Shown here in pieces: positions 1 through 11,929 of a DNA stretch of 64,000 nt. This DNA is from Epiperipatus broadwayi (Eukaryota > Onychophora > Udeonychophora > Euonychophora > Peripatidae). Below the pieces are notes generated by a model. The model was not told where the DNA came from. It saw only the letters and a list, made by a program, of their open reading frames with translations, and made no database searches. Numbering within the stretch: position 1 is the stretch's first letter; every line of letters starts with the position of its first letter. The stretch spans positions 2,501,236 through 2,565,235 of the forward strand of contig JAQFVV010000156.1 in NCBI GenBank assembly GCA_028023455.1. The letters are read 5' to 3'. Made by a program: the position numbers and the translations under genes.

Positions 1-1233
1 GGAGCAGTGTTAGAATGGCAGACATTGGACTTCAAGATCCATGAATCATGCCCAAGTAATCCCTTACAATATTCAAACTTCTTATGAGCTCTCAAGCAAT
101 TAACTATTTAATTATTTTTATTTCTAAATCAAATTTTTCAGCAAGATAAAGATTTCCAACTAATTAAATATTTTATTAATTGTAGCCATTAGCTAATTTT
201 AGGTCACTATCTTGCAATTTGACTTAGACACTACACAATGTGTGAAGAATTTGATAATTAAAAATTACAATCTAATTTTTTTGATAAATAAATAGTATAA
301 AAAATTTGTCAACTTATTTTTGAAAAAATAATTTCAAAAATGGATATAAACATGAATGTATTTAGGATATCAATGATTTGACTTATTCACCATGTAATAA
401 TACTGCCTAAATAATTTTGTTGCTACAAGAGCGATCTTAAAACAGTTCATTTTTAAAATCTTTTACTTAAATAGACAATCTCAGTTCATTCAGTATATCA
501 GTAAATTTTCATACAACTGCATTAGTAACTACAATTCACATTTATGCTCTTAGAAATTATGCACATTGTTTTAAATTGTAAATTACTACAAATTAATTTA
601 ATGTACAGTTTCTATATAAATAGAACAAGATAAATAATTTATAGGCACTCTTTATATTCTTATATCTTCAATTTTCTTTCATGTGTCATAGCATCGGCCG
701 GGAAACGAACCCACTAACCCATGACAACTGCTTGTACGGCAGCTGTGTGGACCTCTCGACCACCAACACTTGACGTCATATCTTCAATTTTTTACAAGAT
801 TTCTACCTATTCTTCCAATTTCTTTTTATTAATCCAATAAAGTATTAAAATATATTTTCAAAAAAAAATTATTTCCTAAAACAGTTTAATTATTATAATT
901 TCATAGCCACGATATTATTATTATTATTATTTTTTAAAAAAGCCCATAACAATAGCAATAATTTTATCAGTAAGTCATATTAATGTATGCATGTAATGAA
1001 TATTATTTTTATTTCGAAAACAGTTTATAGCTATTTTTATTTTTTTAATTTAATCAATATTAAAATATTCATTTTATTATTTGCTAAACTTTCTAAAAAT
1101 AAATAAATAAATAAAAATTGATTTATTAATTTGACTACTTTACAATATTTTTTTGCAGAATTAAAAAAACAGTAAAAATTATAAGATTAATTAACTTCAT
1201 AAATATTAAAGCAATTTGTTTAAAATGCCTTAC
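1..1233 (-). other. SGSM-like gene intron, 3' of the RUN exon
   Basis: Non-coding sequence downstream, on the minus strand, of the exon at 1234-1392, beginning with the splice donor GTAAGG read leftwards from 1233. The following exon should start with a base completing a split AG-N codon and continue with the conserved Lys-Tyr-Tyr of the family; I do not see it here, so it probably lies left of the window. Apart from the tRNA-like insertion at 676-777 the stretch is AT-rich simple sequence. Confidence 0.7.
676..777 (-). repeat. tRNA(Leu/Ser)-like retroposed insertion
   Basis: Read on the minus strand the insert folds as a type II (long variable arm) tRNA. A 7-bp acceptor stem GTGTTGG/CCGATGC pairs with G-U pairs allowed. 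An A-box-like TGGTCGAGAGG is followed by a B-box-like GGGTTCGTTTCCC. The anticodon arm lacks the usual U33, so it is unlikely to be a working tRNA. The insert is flanked by 14-bp direct repeats (662-675 and 778-791, ATATCTTCAATTTT), showing insertion by target-primed retroposition. It is either a very short tRNA-derived SINE or a tRNA retropseudogene. Confidence 0.7.
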
Positions 1234-1392
1234 CTGCTGTTCTGCACTAAATAATCAATTATTTTTGCCAATACTTTCTCAAATAAAGCAACTCGGATCC
1301 ACAAATATTTAGGATTAGTAGGTCCAGGTGGCTTTTTACCTTGCTGAGAACCCTGTTTTGATTTATTCACATTTTCTGTACTAGCTGATTTC
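1234..1392 (-). CDS. SGSM1/2-like protein, internal coding exon (RUN domain, part 2)
   Basis: Internal coding exon of 159 bp. The acceptor is TTTTTTTTGTTTAG|G and the donor is CAGCAG|GTAAGG. It starts with one base of a split codon and ends with two (1 + 52x3 + 2), matching the 8161-8326 exon, which ends in AG; the junction codon becomes AGG (Arg). The peptide has a Ser/Lys/Gln/Pro-rich linker (about 24 residues, including KPPGPTNPKY) and then a helix LWIRVALFEKVLAKIIDYLVQNS, given here as two parts LWIRVALFEKVLA and KIIDYLVQNS. That helix resembles the RUN-domain helix of SGSM1, which also begins with an LWIR-ALFEK-type motif before a conserved SKYYE. Family function (known, not seen here): binding Rap/Rab GTPases through RUN and acting on Rabs through a C-terminal TBC domain on membranes. 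The assignment rests on remembered family patterns, not a search. Confidence 0.88.
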
Positions 1393-2203
1393 CTAAACAA
1401 AAAAAATGACTTACTAAATTTATAGATTTGAGACATGCGTTTTTTACTATTCAAATATTTTCTAATAAATAAAAAATAAAAGACAATCTAATTATTGTTG
1501 TAACTCATCTACAAAATATGATATGATATATATATAATTAGTTATAATATTTTAATTAAATAATGAAAATTAAAACTATCATAAAATTTCCCAAATACTC
1601 TTGCCCTTACCTCTTTAATTATTTATTTATACCCCCTCCCCCACTTACTTGTTTTCTTTTTCCAATTATTCAAAATAAAGTTTTAAAACAGTTTGCTAAA
1701 TATAAAGTTTAAAGATGTTTTATTTTTATAGTTTGTAAAAAATAAAATTGGTGACACGTTGCTGCTTATTTTCAGTGTGAGATAAATTATTAAGTTATGT
1801 AATTAAATTTCAAATATTTAAAAAACATGTTGAATGTGTGTTTTAAAAATGTTCTCTTTTTTTTGTTTGTTTTATCTAACTTTTTTTTATTTTTTTTTAT
1901 GAAAAAGTTTATGTTAAAATTTGCTGATTAATATAAAGAAATAAAACAATCCAGGACATTTTTCAAAACTGCAAAGAGCAAAAATATGAAGTTTAAAAAT
2001 AATCTCAAAACAATGTTAAATTCATATTTGTCAAACAAATTATTATTTAGATTGCAACTGAAAATAATTTAAAAAGTATATCTTTGTTTTTATTTAAAAA
2101 ATAAAGTATCTATATTCTTTGTATGATTTTTTTTTCTTAGAAGCATATTTTATGTTAAATTCTATGATCAAACTAATGAAAAAAATAATTCTAGAACAGA
2201 TTT

Positions 2204-2667
2204 TAAATATATTAAATTTATTAAGCGCGAGCAGATGATATAATAACGTGGAAGGCTGAAACCTTTGACCGATGCGCCTTAAAAATGCTTATGTGATGTT
2301 ATTATTATATCATCTGCTTGCACTTAATAAATTTAATATATTTACATTTGTTACTATCATTTCATTAGATTTGAAAATTACTTCATAGTATATCGAAAGA
2401 TTTCATGTAAATGTTTTATTTATATATAATATTTAGTGAATTAAATGTGATGTTTTAAGCTTCATGCTCTTAGTTCAGAATGCTTGAGTCTGGCTTATTT
2501 ATATATAAATTTAAGTAGAGAAAAAAGTGGTTCCATCTTTTTCTCATATTTCTGGCTTGGGTTTTTGAATTGAGCATTCCACGTGAAGTCATTATTACAT
2601 CTGATTGGCTGTCACATAAGCATTTTTAAGGCACATCGGTCAAAGTTTCAGCCTTCCACATTATTAT
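2204..2667. mobile_element. Fold-back non-autonomous insertion, 464 bp
   Basis: Flanked by a 12-bp direct repeat TAGAACAGATTT (2192-2203 and 2668-2679), read as a target-site duplication. The left end (2204-2346) is itself palindromic: an AT-rich arm with AGCAGATGATATAATAA pairs with its complement around 2304-2346. About 53 bp of the left copy (from 2246, GTGGAAGGCTGAAAC) recurs inverted at about 2611-2663. The left copy extends about 43 bp beyond the inverted copy. No coding potential. Same architecture as the insertions at 4615, 7507 and 30064. Confidence 0.65.
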
Positions 2668-4614
2668 TAGAACAGATTTAAAAAAAATCATAAATAAAGA
2701 GTAAAAGAAAGTCAATTAAATAATTGGAAAAAAATATAAATCAAATTTTCAGTTTTTAATTCAGAATAAAGTTTTTTCAATATATTTTGTTAACCTGCTC
2801 ATGTAAAAAAAAAAAAGACTATTTGTAAAATGCAATCTAAATGTATAAAGCTTTTCCATTTTCACAATTTAGATCAAAATTAGCAGCGCTATTTTAATTT
2901 TGGTTGAAATATTCCATTTTTTTTTTTTTTGCCTTATGTAATTCCTTCTCCTATAGATATAGTATATAAAACAAAATAATTTTTCCTTGAAGACTTAAAC
3001 ATGTTTTATAACAAATATAAATAAAAATTATGATCTCTTTTAAATAATCAGGCAAATGTAAACAAAAATTACGAATACATTTAAATAATTAGTCATATTT
3101 TATTTCTATTTTAACAACTATTTTATTTTAAATCACATGAAATCATTAATATGCAAATTCAATATTTAAATAAATTATTATCTAAGTTATGAATGAACAG
3201 AAGTGTTATACCATTTTGTAGTGGCAGTGATACTTTTGATTATAAAAATTTCACAATAAAAATTTGCTTTAAACTTTAAAAAAAGTCAATTATTAGTTTA
3301 GTAAATAAAAAAAGCAATGCAAACAAATTATATTTAAATTTCATATGAATCTTCAGCAGGTGATTCACATGCAGAAATGGCTGACCAAGCACTCTAAAAG
3401 TAATTTGTTATAATCCAGGAGTTGGAAAACTGCTGCTCTACAGCCAAATAAGGCTCTTTGATCCCAATCTCATAGCTCTTTTTATCATTACGAATATAAG
3501 CACATTTTAAATTTCCACTTAATTTGTAAATAAATATTTTAGTACCTTCAGGAAAGGAAAAATAAGCATCATAATGTTGTTTCTTGAATTCAACCTTATT
3601 ATAGAATAGTAATTATTGTATACGATAAATATTTAAATATTAAAAATTTGTGAATGAATCAAACAGTCAAAATGATTTTTTTGTTTTTATTTATTTATTT
3701 TTGAAAGGAATTTTATTTTTGTCAAGATGTACACAGATTCTATTATTAAAATAAATATTCAAATATTCACAGCCATTCAGAAATTCATATTTTTCACCTT
3801 TTTCTTTTAATGGTGAAGGGGAAAATTAAACAAAATGATTCTTCGTGTTAAAAAGTTTGCTGACCCATTATAATCACAAAGCTTTAAAGAAATCTTGACA
3901 TAGATCTTTAATGTTACTGAAATTAATAAATATAATTAAATTAAAATACCAAGATATAATGCAAACTAATGTTAGCTTTTATCTTTTGATCTAATTATTA
4001 GTTAATGGTATTTTCTTAATGAAAATCAATAATGCCATAGCCATATTTAAATAAATGAAGATACTATTGAGTATTTATGACTGAAAAAAATTATATTGCT
4101 GTATATCAATTTGATACTAACACAATCATATAATCCATAATAATAATAAAAATTCCAGATAAAAAATATAATACATTAATGTTTCATTAGTACAAAATAA
4201 TTTGAAATACCATAAAATAACTATATTGAATTCTTTCGTTTAATCATTTCTAATTGAAAGCATTAATCAGCTGATATAAATACACTATTACCAAATGAAA
4301 GTTTTATTGCATATGATCAAAAATGTATAAGTGCTGTAAAAATATATCAAATCCTCTCAAAATAGCAATTAATACATGCAATAATTGTTGTCTGTTTTTC
4401 AGTTTTATTTATTTATGAAGTTCCAAATAAATCATTTTTCTGGACCCATCAATAAGCTATCTAGATTTGATGTTTTCTATAAATAATTCAAGTCTTGTCA
4501 ACAGATTCGAAGCTACGATCATTGTGCTCATCTACTTACATAAATGAAATGTAACAACTACTGATATATATAAAGATATGGAGAAATACAAACCATGAAC
4601 TACATAGTTAATGA

Positions 4615-5955
4615 TATTCATCGAAATATAAAATCACAAACCAATTTTCTTTAAAAAACTTGTTTTTTTTTTTATTATGACTATATGAAATTAATATCAA
4701 GAGCAACGTTTCGACTATTTACTTCCTTATAGTCTTTTTCAAGCCACTAAAATATAAAAAATAATAAAACAAATAAAATAAAACATAATACAATCATTAA
4801 ACTCTACATATATTTCAAATCTTCTCAATACAAAAACATAAATTTAATATAAAACATTACCTTCCTCTATTTAAAACAACCTACAATTTAAACTTCTATT
4901 TAAAACACTCTGTTTAAATTATATTTAGATAAAATATCTCAAAAACCAGTCCCATCACCCACAACAATCAATTAGTTTTTTTCTTTTATTCCTATATTGT
5001 TTAAATTCCCTACTATAAAAATTTTTTTCTTTTTTTTTAAAACTTACTTTATAATTAACTATTGTTTCTAAAAGTTCTATTTTTTTTTTTTTTTTGTAAA
5101 TAATGTGACTAGTTTTTATTTTTTATAAAATCAATTAGTTTTTTATTCATATATGGTTTAAATTCCTTAATATAAAAATTTTCCTTTAAAAATCTTTCTT
5201 TATAATTAATTATTGTTAAGAATTGTTAAAATAAATTTGGATATTAGATTTTTAATAAGAATTGTTAAAATAAATTTGGATATTAGATTTTTAATAATTA
5301 ATTATAAAGAAAGATTTTTAAAGGAAAATTTTTATATTAAGGAATTTAAACCATATATGAATAAAAAACTAATTGATTTTATAAAAAATAAAAACTAGTC
5401 ACATTATTTACAAAAAAAAAAAAAAAATAGAACTTTTAGAAACAATAGTTAATTATAAAGTAAGTTTTAAAAAAAAAGAAAAAAATTTTTATAGTAGGGA
5501 ATTTAAACAATATAGAAATAAAAGAAAAAAACTAATTGATTGTTGTGGGTGATGGGACTGGTTTTTGAGATATTTTATCTAAATATAATTTAAACAGAGT
5601 GTTTTAAATAGAAGTTTAAATTGTAGGTTGTTTTAAATAGAGGAAGGTAATGTTCTAATGTTTTATATTAAATTTATGTTTTTGTATTGAGAAGATTTGA
5701 AATATATGTAGAGTTTAATGATTGTATTATGTTTTATTTTATTTGTTTTATTATTTTTTATATTTTAGTGGCTTGAAAAAGACTATAAGGAAGTAAATAG
5801 TCGAAACGTTGCTCTTGATATTAATTTCATATAGTCATAATAAAAAAAAACAAGTTTTTTAAAGAAAATTGGTTTGTGATTTTATATTTCGATGAATATT
5901 GTTATACTGACTATTTTTTAAAAGAAAGAAGAAGTTCAAGATTAAAGGTTATGCT
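4615..5955. mobile_element. Near-perfect inverted-dimer insertion (1.3-kb hairpin)
   Basis: Two inverted arms, about 4614-5214 and 5293-5899, match over some 600 bp with only an 8-bp indel and very few substitutions visible. The 78-bp spacer is a 39-bp unit repeated twice. The right side carries about 56 extra bases (5900-5955). An 11-bp direct repeat ATAGTTAATGA (4604-4614, 5956-5966) flanks the whole and is read as a target duplication. Each arm has an outer motif GACTAT-loop-ATAGTCGAAAC (5781-5807 on plus, mirrored near 4707-4733), recalling a degraded hammerhead core of the Penelope type. No credible protein; short reading frames inside are palindrome by-products. Confidence 0.75.
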
Positions 5956-7506
5956 ATAGTTAATGACTGTCAAATCTATAGCTTTAGTGTCAAAATTGAA
6001 TAACTTAATAAAGCCACCAGTAAATTTATCTCCTGATTAGATGGAAGTTCTTTTATGATACTTGTTAATAGTTAAAATCTCTAAAAAAAAAAAAAAAATT
6101 CTCACACTAAATAAATAAATAAATATACCATTGATGTTAATAACTGCATGATTCAAATTTTAATACAACTTAATAACTAATAATGCCAATGTTCTATCAA
6201 TCTACAATATTCACATCTGTCAATCTTGATATGAGTTGCTTCCATTTATAATATTATATATAGTTGAATGGACCCCATAATTAATTACTATTAGAATATC
6301 TAACTTTTAGTGACTTTTAGTCCATTGGAAAATTATTTTTTCACCACACAATACAACAACTGAGAACATTAATTTAAAATTAAATACCTGATTTTGCATT
6401 TCTGTCCTTTATAAAATTAAATATCAGAACAATAATAAGATTATTTTTACTCCATTGGGCTACTATACTCACATATTTTTTTTACATTATTTATATAAAT
6501 TTCATTAAGTTGGAATCACTGCCCTCTATATTTTCATTTTTATCAAACAATTACAAATATACTTGTCTTAGATTTAAATAAACTATTTATGTTAATGAAG
6601 ATTTTATACATATTTCACCTTTATACTGTTATGAATAAATAATTATGAATAGCACATAATTATAGATAATATTTTATTGATTCACTATAATATTCAAATT
6701 TTTGATAGCATAAATTGAAATTAATAAGTTTTCAAATTCATTAATTTTCTAAATTTCTTTTTAATCAACAATCTATCATTCTTCATTTAATAACTATTAT
6801 TTTGTATTTTTTTTTTTTTTAAAAATGCTAATTTAATTAATTAGCAAATTAAAATTATATATGATGCACTAGCACACGGATCTTGGATATGTAGTTAGAA
6901 TTATTTATTTTCATGAACATTTCCTTTTCATATTGTTACAATATACATATAGGTGTATACCAATAATAAATTCATTAATGTTTTTATACTTCTATCACTT
7001 TTTTCTTTCAAGATGATCCAGATATCTACTATAATATTAAAAAAAAAACCATATATTTTTCTTTTCAAAAATTTGATTTATTTTCATTATTGAAGCATTA
7101 ATACATTCATTTAAAACATCATCTACATAGCAATTATCAAAAATAAACTTCTGGAAAACATATGAAAAGCAAACTTATTGTTCATGTATTTTTCAGAAGC
7201 TTACTTTTGATAATGATTATGTAAAATTATTTTTCATGATATAATGGATATGTAAAATAGTTGAAACTTAAAAAAAAAAAAAATGTTTAAAAGAATTTAT
7301 TAATGATTCAGTAATGAAAATATATCAAGTTTTTTTGAAAGAAGAATGTGGGCATACTTTGTTCATCATAATAAAAATTTATCTTAATTATGCATGCTAC
7401 CATCAAACTTTCTTAAGAACTTTTATTTCTAGTTAATTCCTTTACAATCAACTAATTAAAAACATTTTATATATAAAATGTTTCCAAGTTTTCATATATA
7501 ATAATT

Positions 7507-8112
7507 AACACAGCATTACGCTGTTGCACATGCGCTTTGAAGATTTTAACTATAAATGAATGAATACTAACACTCAACCACATTATAAAGTCTTTGGAAA
7601 AGATAGAATGGCCATCTATCTTTTCGAACCCAAACGCTTTTGTATGGGCGAATCTTAAGTGTTTGAAAGTGAAAGCGTGAATATATTAAATAATCACTTT
7701 AAATTACTATTACATGCTTGAATGAAATTTACTAGAATTTATGATACGTCATTCTTCTTATTTGATATTAAATGTATGTAAATAAATCATTTTTTATAGC
7801 GCGATGTTTGTAAACTGTAAATCCTAGTAAATTTCATTAGCGTCTTTCATTCAAGCATGTAATAGTAATTTAAAGTGATTATTTAATATATTCACGCTTT
7901 CACTTTCAAACATTTAAGATTCGCCCATACAAAAGCGTTTGGGTTCGAAAAGATAGATGGCCATTCTATCTTTTCCAAAGACTTTATCATGTGGTTGAGT
8001 GTTAGTATTCATTCATTTATAGTTAAAATCTTCAAAGCTCATGTGCAACAGCGTAATGCTGTGTTAAATATTACAATTTACAAACATCGCGCTATAAAAA
8101 ATGATTTATTTA
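7507..8112. mobile_element. Inverted-dimer insertion beside an exon
   Basis: A 14-bp direct repeat CATATATAATAATT (7493-7506 and 8113-8126) flanks the insert. Inside, about 230 bp at the left (from 7507, AACACAGCATTACGCTG) recurs inverted and ends at about 8066. A second segment (about 7776-7815, containing ATAGCGCGATGTTTG) recurs inverted at 8078-8112, as expected for two opposed copies of a circular or tandem unit of about 320 bp. A strong hairpin AAAAGATAGA/TCTATCTTTT occurs in both copies. The right end lies only about 34 bp from the SGSM exon donor at 8161. I see no hammerhead core in it. Confidence 0.65.
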
Positions 8113-8160
8113 CATATATAATAATTGCAAATTAATTTAATAAAACAAAAATATTTTTAC

Positions 8161-8326
8161 CTTGAAGGATCACTGTTGTATTCAATTTCAGCAACAAGTC
8201 TAATTATGTGTGCAGCAGGTTCAAAAGTTTTGGCAACTTTCTGCAAGAGAGCAGTTGTGGAGTTAGTCCGGAAGAGGCCTAATGCTCTTCTTTTTAAACC
8301 AAATGACAGGCAATTATCTACAGCAG
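8161..8326 (-). CDS. SGSM1/2-like protein, internal coding exon (RUN domain, part 1)
   Basis: Internal exon of 166 bp on the minus strand. The acceptor is TTTTTTAAAG|CTGCTG and the donor is CTTCAAG|GTAAAA. Codon phase is 2 + 54x3 + 2: the first two bases (CT) complete a codon begun by the G that ends exon 43278-43353, giving Ala. The peptide reads AVDNCLSFGLKRRALGLFRT, then NSTTALLQKVAKTFEPAAH and IIRLVAEIEYNSDPS. The C-x(5)-L-x-R-R-A-x-G-x-(F/L) pattern followed by ALLQKV is the conserved start of the RUN domain in SGSM1/SGSM2 (AAVEAC...GLRRRAAGFL in the vertebrate protein, from memory). It shows no stops or frameshifts and sharply higher GC than its surroundings, so it looks intact and expressed. 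Confidence 0.9.
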
Positions 8327-11300
8327 CTTTAAAAAATTAAAAAATACATCACTATTTATTTTACAATATGTAAAAAAATATTATTTGCCAAACTTATTTT
8401 GATTTCAGCTATTAAGAACATTTTTGCAAAACAATTTAAATAAAGGGATTTTAAGGTGTAGATATTACAAAATAGTTTGTAATTTCAGCAAAAATGCAAT
8501 TTTACTGATTTAAATTTATGAACATATTCTAAAACTTTTTTATAATGATACTAATGACAAAATTCTTTTGTTTAAATATGTATAACAGCACTTAGTAATA
8601 AAGGCAGATTAGAGATCAGATTCCTATTGTTAAATGAATATCATCATTAATAGATAATAGCTTTTTTGTTATTCATGCATGCATAAAAGATATAGTAAAA
8701 CTTATAAAACATTCTTTTATAATATAGTTTTTCTATAAGTACACAGATGCAAATATAAATTAAAAAATAATTATACCATTTAAAAGCATTAATTGGACTT
8801 TTATATAGCTAGTAATTAAACTAAGATTAGCTTAGACTTTTAAATATAATTTTAATTTTTTTTTTCCTTTTAGATTTAATTACTAATTCTTGAAAAAAAA
8901 AACATTTTATTGTTTATATTTAATGAATTAACAATTACAATAACCTCTAAAAAAAAAAAAAAATCTTAGTTTAAAATACTAGCTTTCTACTTAAATTACT
9001 AAAAAAACTAGTTATTATATAAAGGAAATTTATGATACATTATTTTGAAATATATTTATTGCATGAATGATAAGGGATATAATACATTTTTGTTAATTAA
9101 AAAAAACAATTGCAATCTTCACTTCACTACCATTAGACATAAATATTAGCCATGTATAACTTCATATAGTTTAGAAAATAGCCCAAAATATGCAAAACTC
9201 ACAAATGTAATAAACAGACAGAGGTACACTCTGCCTCAGCTATTACATATATTGCTGAAAATATAGCAAAAAACAAGACTATAATTTAAGGAAAGTGCAA
9301 TTATAGCAAATTACATTAAATGAGTAGACATCACTATGAAGTATTATTATATATATATATAAATATTCTATATACATTAAACTAGGTGATAAACTTAGAT
9401 TATTACTAACATCTAGAGGTAAATACTAGACTGGAAAATTATAAATCATAATAGAATCCCTACAAAAGTTTAAAATAAGGTGGTAATATCTTAACTTCCA
9501 AACTATTGGAATGTTTTATGAATATATATACTCAGATCATCTGGATTCATAATTCTATTTTAAAATGATTTCCATATTTTGATGCTATTTATACTTTATC
9601 ACAGAGAAACCTGTGATTCATGATTTGTTATTTCAGAAGTTACAACTGAAATGTTCAAAGAATTCATATCTTGGTGCTGCTATATATAAAAGCATATTTT
9701 TATACAATAAATATGTCAATCATTCAGAAGTCAAATTAAAATGAAATCAAAAGTATGCCAATTAAAAAAAAAGGCATAAAAAAAATACACAGAAAATAGA
9801 CACCATGAAGAAATAAATCCTGCTTTCATTTTTCAATTTTTTTCCAGTACTGATCAGAAAAATTAAATAATTTATCATGGCCAATACTCTAAAAATACAA
9901 ATTATAAATAAACTTTATAAAAAAATATGTATAGTATTTATTTATTTTAATTTATTAAGTATACAATAATTAATAAATAAACAAGCATTCTCAAAATAAA
10001 ATGAGATATTTGTTGCTTGATTGCAAATTTGTTCAAGCTAGATATGAAGACTTGGACTTAGACATAATTAATCAGTTACCTAATTTTGTTTCATAATCAG
10101 CTTAAATAACAATCTGGAAAATTTTTTTTTTCCAGTTTTAAAATGATAAATCATAAATAATGTGTAACACACATACATACTGTGATAATAAAAATAAAAA
10201 ACGGCTGTTTTTAATTTATAAAATATAAAAATCCTGAAAAATATTGCCAAAAATTTATTACCAATTATTTAAAAATAAATTTTAAAAAGATATTTTACAT
10301 TTTGGCAAAGAAATTTAAAAATGTTTTTAAGTTGAAAGTAAATGCAAAGTCAGAAAGTAAACATGAAATTGTATTTTCTTAATATCTTTACTTTAAAATA
10401 TATGTATAGTATAATACAATAATATAAATTTTTATATTTATGTATAAAACTAAACACTGCAATTTCATCATGCTACATTATTCTAAAGTTATAAAAATTA
10501 CACTTTTTGTACACTGATTAAATTTCCTTATGGACCAGAAGTGGATCATGGATATCAATTAAAAAGGACTGCACAGGACTTTAAATAAGATTTAGAACAT
10601 TTTTAGTCTGATCAATTTATCCAAAAACCCTTTAAATTATATAGAAAAAGATTGTGGTTTAATATAACTGAAGTCATTTAATTGTAGGAAACTTTCAGTG
10701 CATATCATTAGAAGCATTAGGATCACTTCAATATTACCTGTGAAATTAATCACCCAACTATCAAGATGTTTATTCTTTTAACACTGAATGAAGAGTATGT
10801 GATGATATTCACAAATCCAATTGCTCTTAAACAAAGTACATGGAAACAAAGCCATGTTATCTATTGTTTAGGATATTTTCATGTGACTAAAAATATTAAT
10901 TGTAAAATGATAAAAATAGATGATCATTTCGAGTGTCAGTTTCTTCTAATTTATTTAAATTTTGCATCATCTTGGAAAGTGTAGATAAAGAAAAAAGCAC
11001 ATCTAGCAAATTTCCTGGTATTGTAGCTGGGGAATATTTGAAAAACAATAAGCTAGATAGAAAGAAGATGTAGATAAAATTAGAAAAACAGATTTAGTGA
11101 AATTTTATTTTTTTAAATATTTATTTAGAAAAGATGACTAACAAACATTGTTTAAAAATAATTGAAATTAATAATGGAAGTACAGAAATTAAGTCAATTA
11201 AATTTACTAATGAAATTTTAATAAATTTGTAATAAATATAAATTAAAATAGATTTATGTAAGAGACTGAATTATGAAAAATTCAAGGAATGATATGCTAG

Positions 11301-11841
11301 TAAAAAGGAATTTATAATTGAGACTATCACAATGGCTAGAGAAATTTTTAGTAACAGACTTTTTTTTTGATAGATTATTAAATTACGAATTAAAGGAGTT
11401 TAATTAAATCTTATAATAGAGAATATATTTTTGGTTTAATAAACCATAAGAATAACTGGCTGCAGACATTTTGAGATATAAAAAATTAAAAATGGGGTGT
11501 GTGTGTGTGTGAGAAAAAGGAATAGTTATGAATATTTGAAAAGCAAGCAGGTGTTAGGGACGCTTGGAGAATTTAGATAAATAACATTATTGTATTTACA
11601 TATAGCATATATACAATAATTAGTTCAATAGCTTTTTTTTAATGGATTTGTTATAACTATGCAAGTGAATTGATTTAATATATATATTCAATACATACGT
11701 AATTTCGAAATTTAAGTTGCAGTAGTAAAAAAAAACCCAAAAACAACCTATAAATAGAGGGCACTTTAAAAAGCAGACAGAAATGATCAATGAAACATAA
11801 AAAAAAAATAAAAATCGATTCTTTAGCAACCTATTTCATAG

Positions 11842-11929
11842 AAATACTGAGATGGAGATTATGAATGAATGTAACCATGGTGATCTGAAAGTGCTGCCGT
11901 CAAAGAATGTCAGAGATTTCCAGATGTAC
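11842..11929 (+). other. Possible small exon or exon-like island, function unknown
   Basis: An 88-bp island richer in GC than its flanks. It lies between an acceptor-like CTATTTCATAG and a donor TAC|GTAAGC. One frame is open throughout and has a start codon at 11852, reading MEIMNECNHGDLKVLPSKNV followed by RDFQMY. I recognise no family. It is on the strand opposite the SGSM gene, so it would belong to a nested transcript or to an old repeat. Confidence 0.3.

Larger units (their letters stand above)
1393..8160 (-). other. SGSM-like gene intron (6,768 bp)
   Basis: Bounded on the minus strand by donor CTTCAAG|GTAAAAA at 8161/8160 and acceptor GTTTAG|G at 1393/1392. It holds three large fold-back insertions (2204-2667, 4615-5955, 7507-8112); the remainder is AT-rich, with poly-A/T runs at 2802, 2918, 5080, 6069 and 6810. 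I see no other coding signal in it. Confidence 0.85.

Noticed and set aside
690-775. Functional tRNA gene
   Set aside because: The anticodon loop is abnormal, and the flanking 14-bp duplications show a retroposed copy.
5213-5398. 61-codon frame in the hairpin at 4615-5955
   Set aside because: It crosses the doubled 39-bp spacer and right arm; the repeated peptide is a by-product of AT-rich palindromic DNA.
7507-8112. Hammerhead ribozyme in the 7.5-kb inverted dimer (CGAAAAGATAG...CTATCTTTTC)
   Set aside because: GAAA and a strong stem III-like hairpin exist, but no CTGANGA lies in the required place before stem II.
8125-8340. 71-codon plus-strand frame
   Set aside because: It is the antisense of the SGSM RUN exon at 8161-8326, which has splice sites, matching phases and family motifs on the minus strand.
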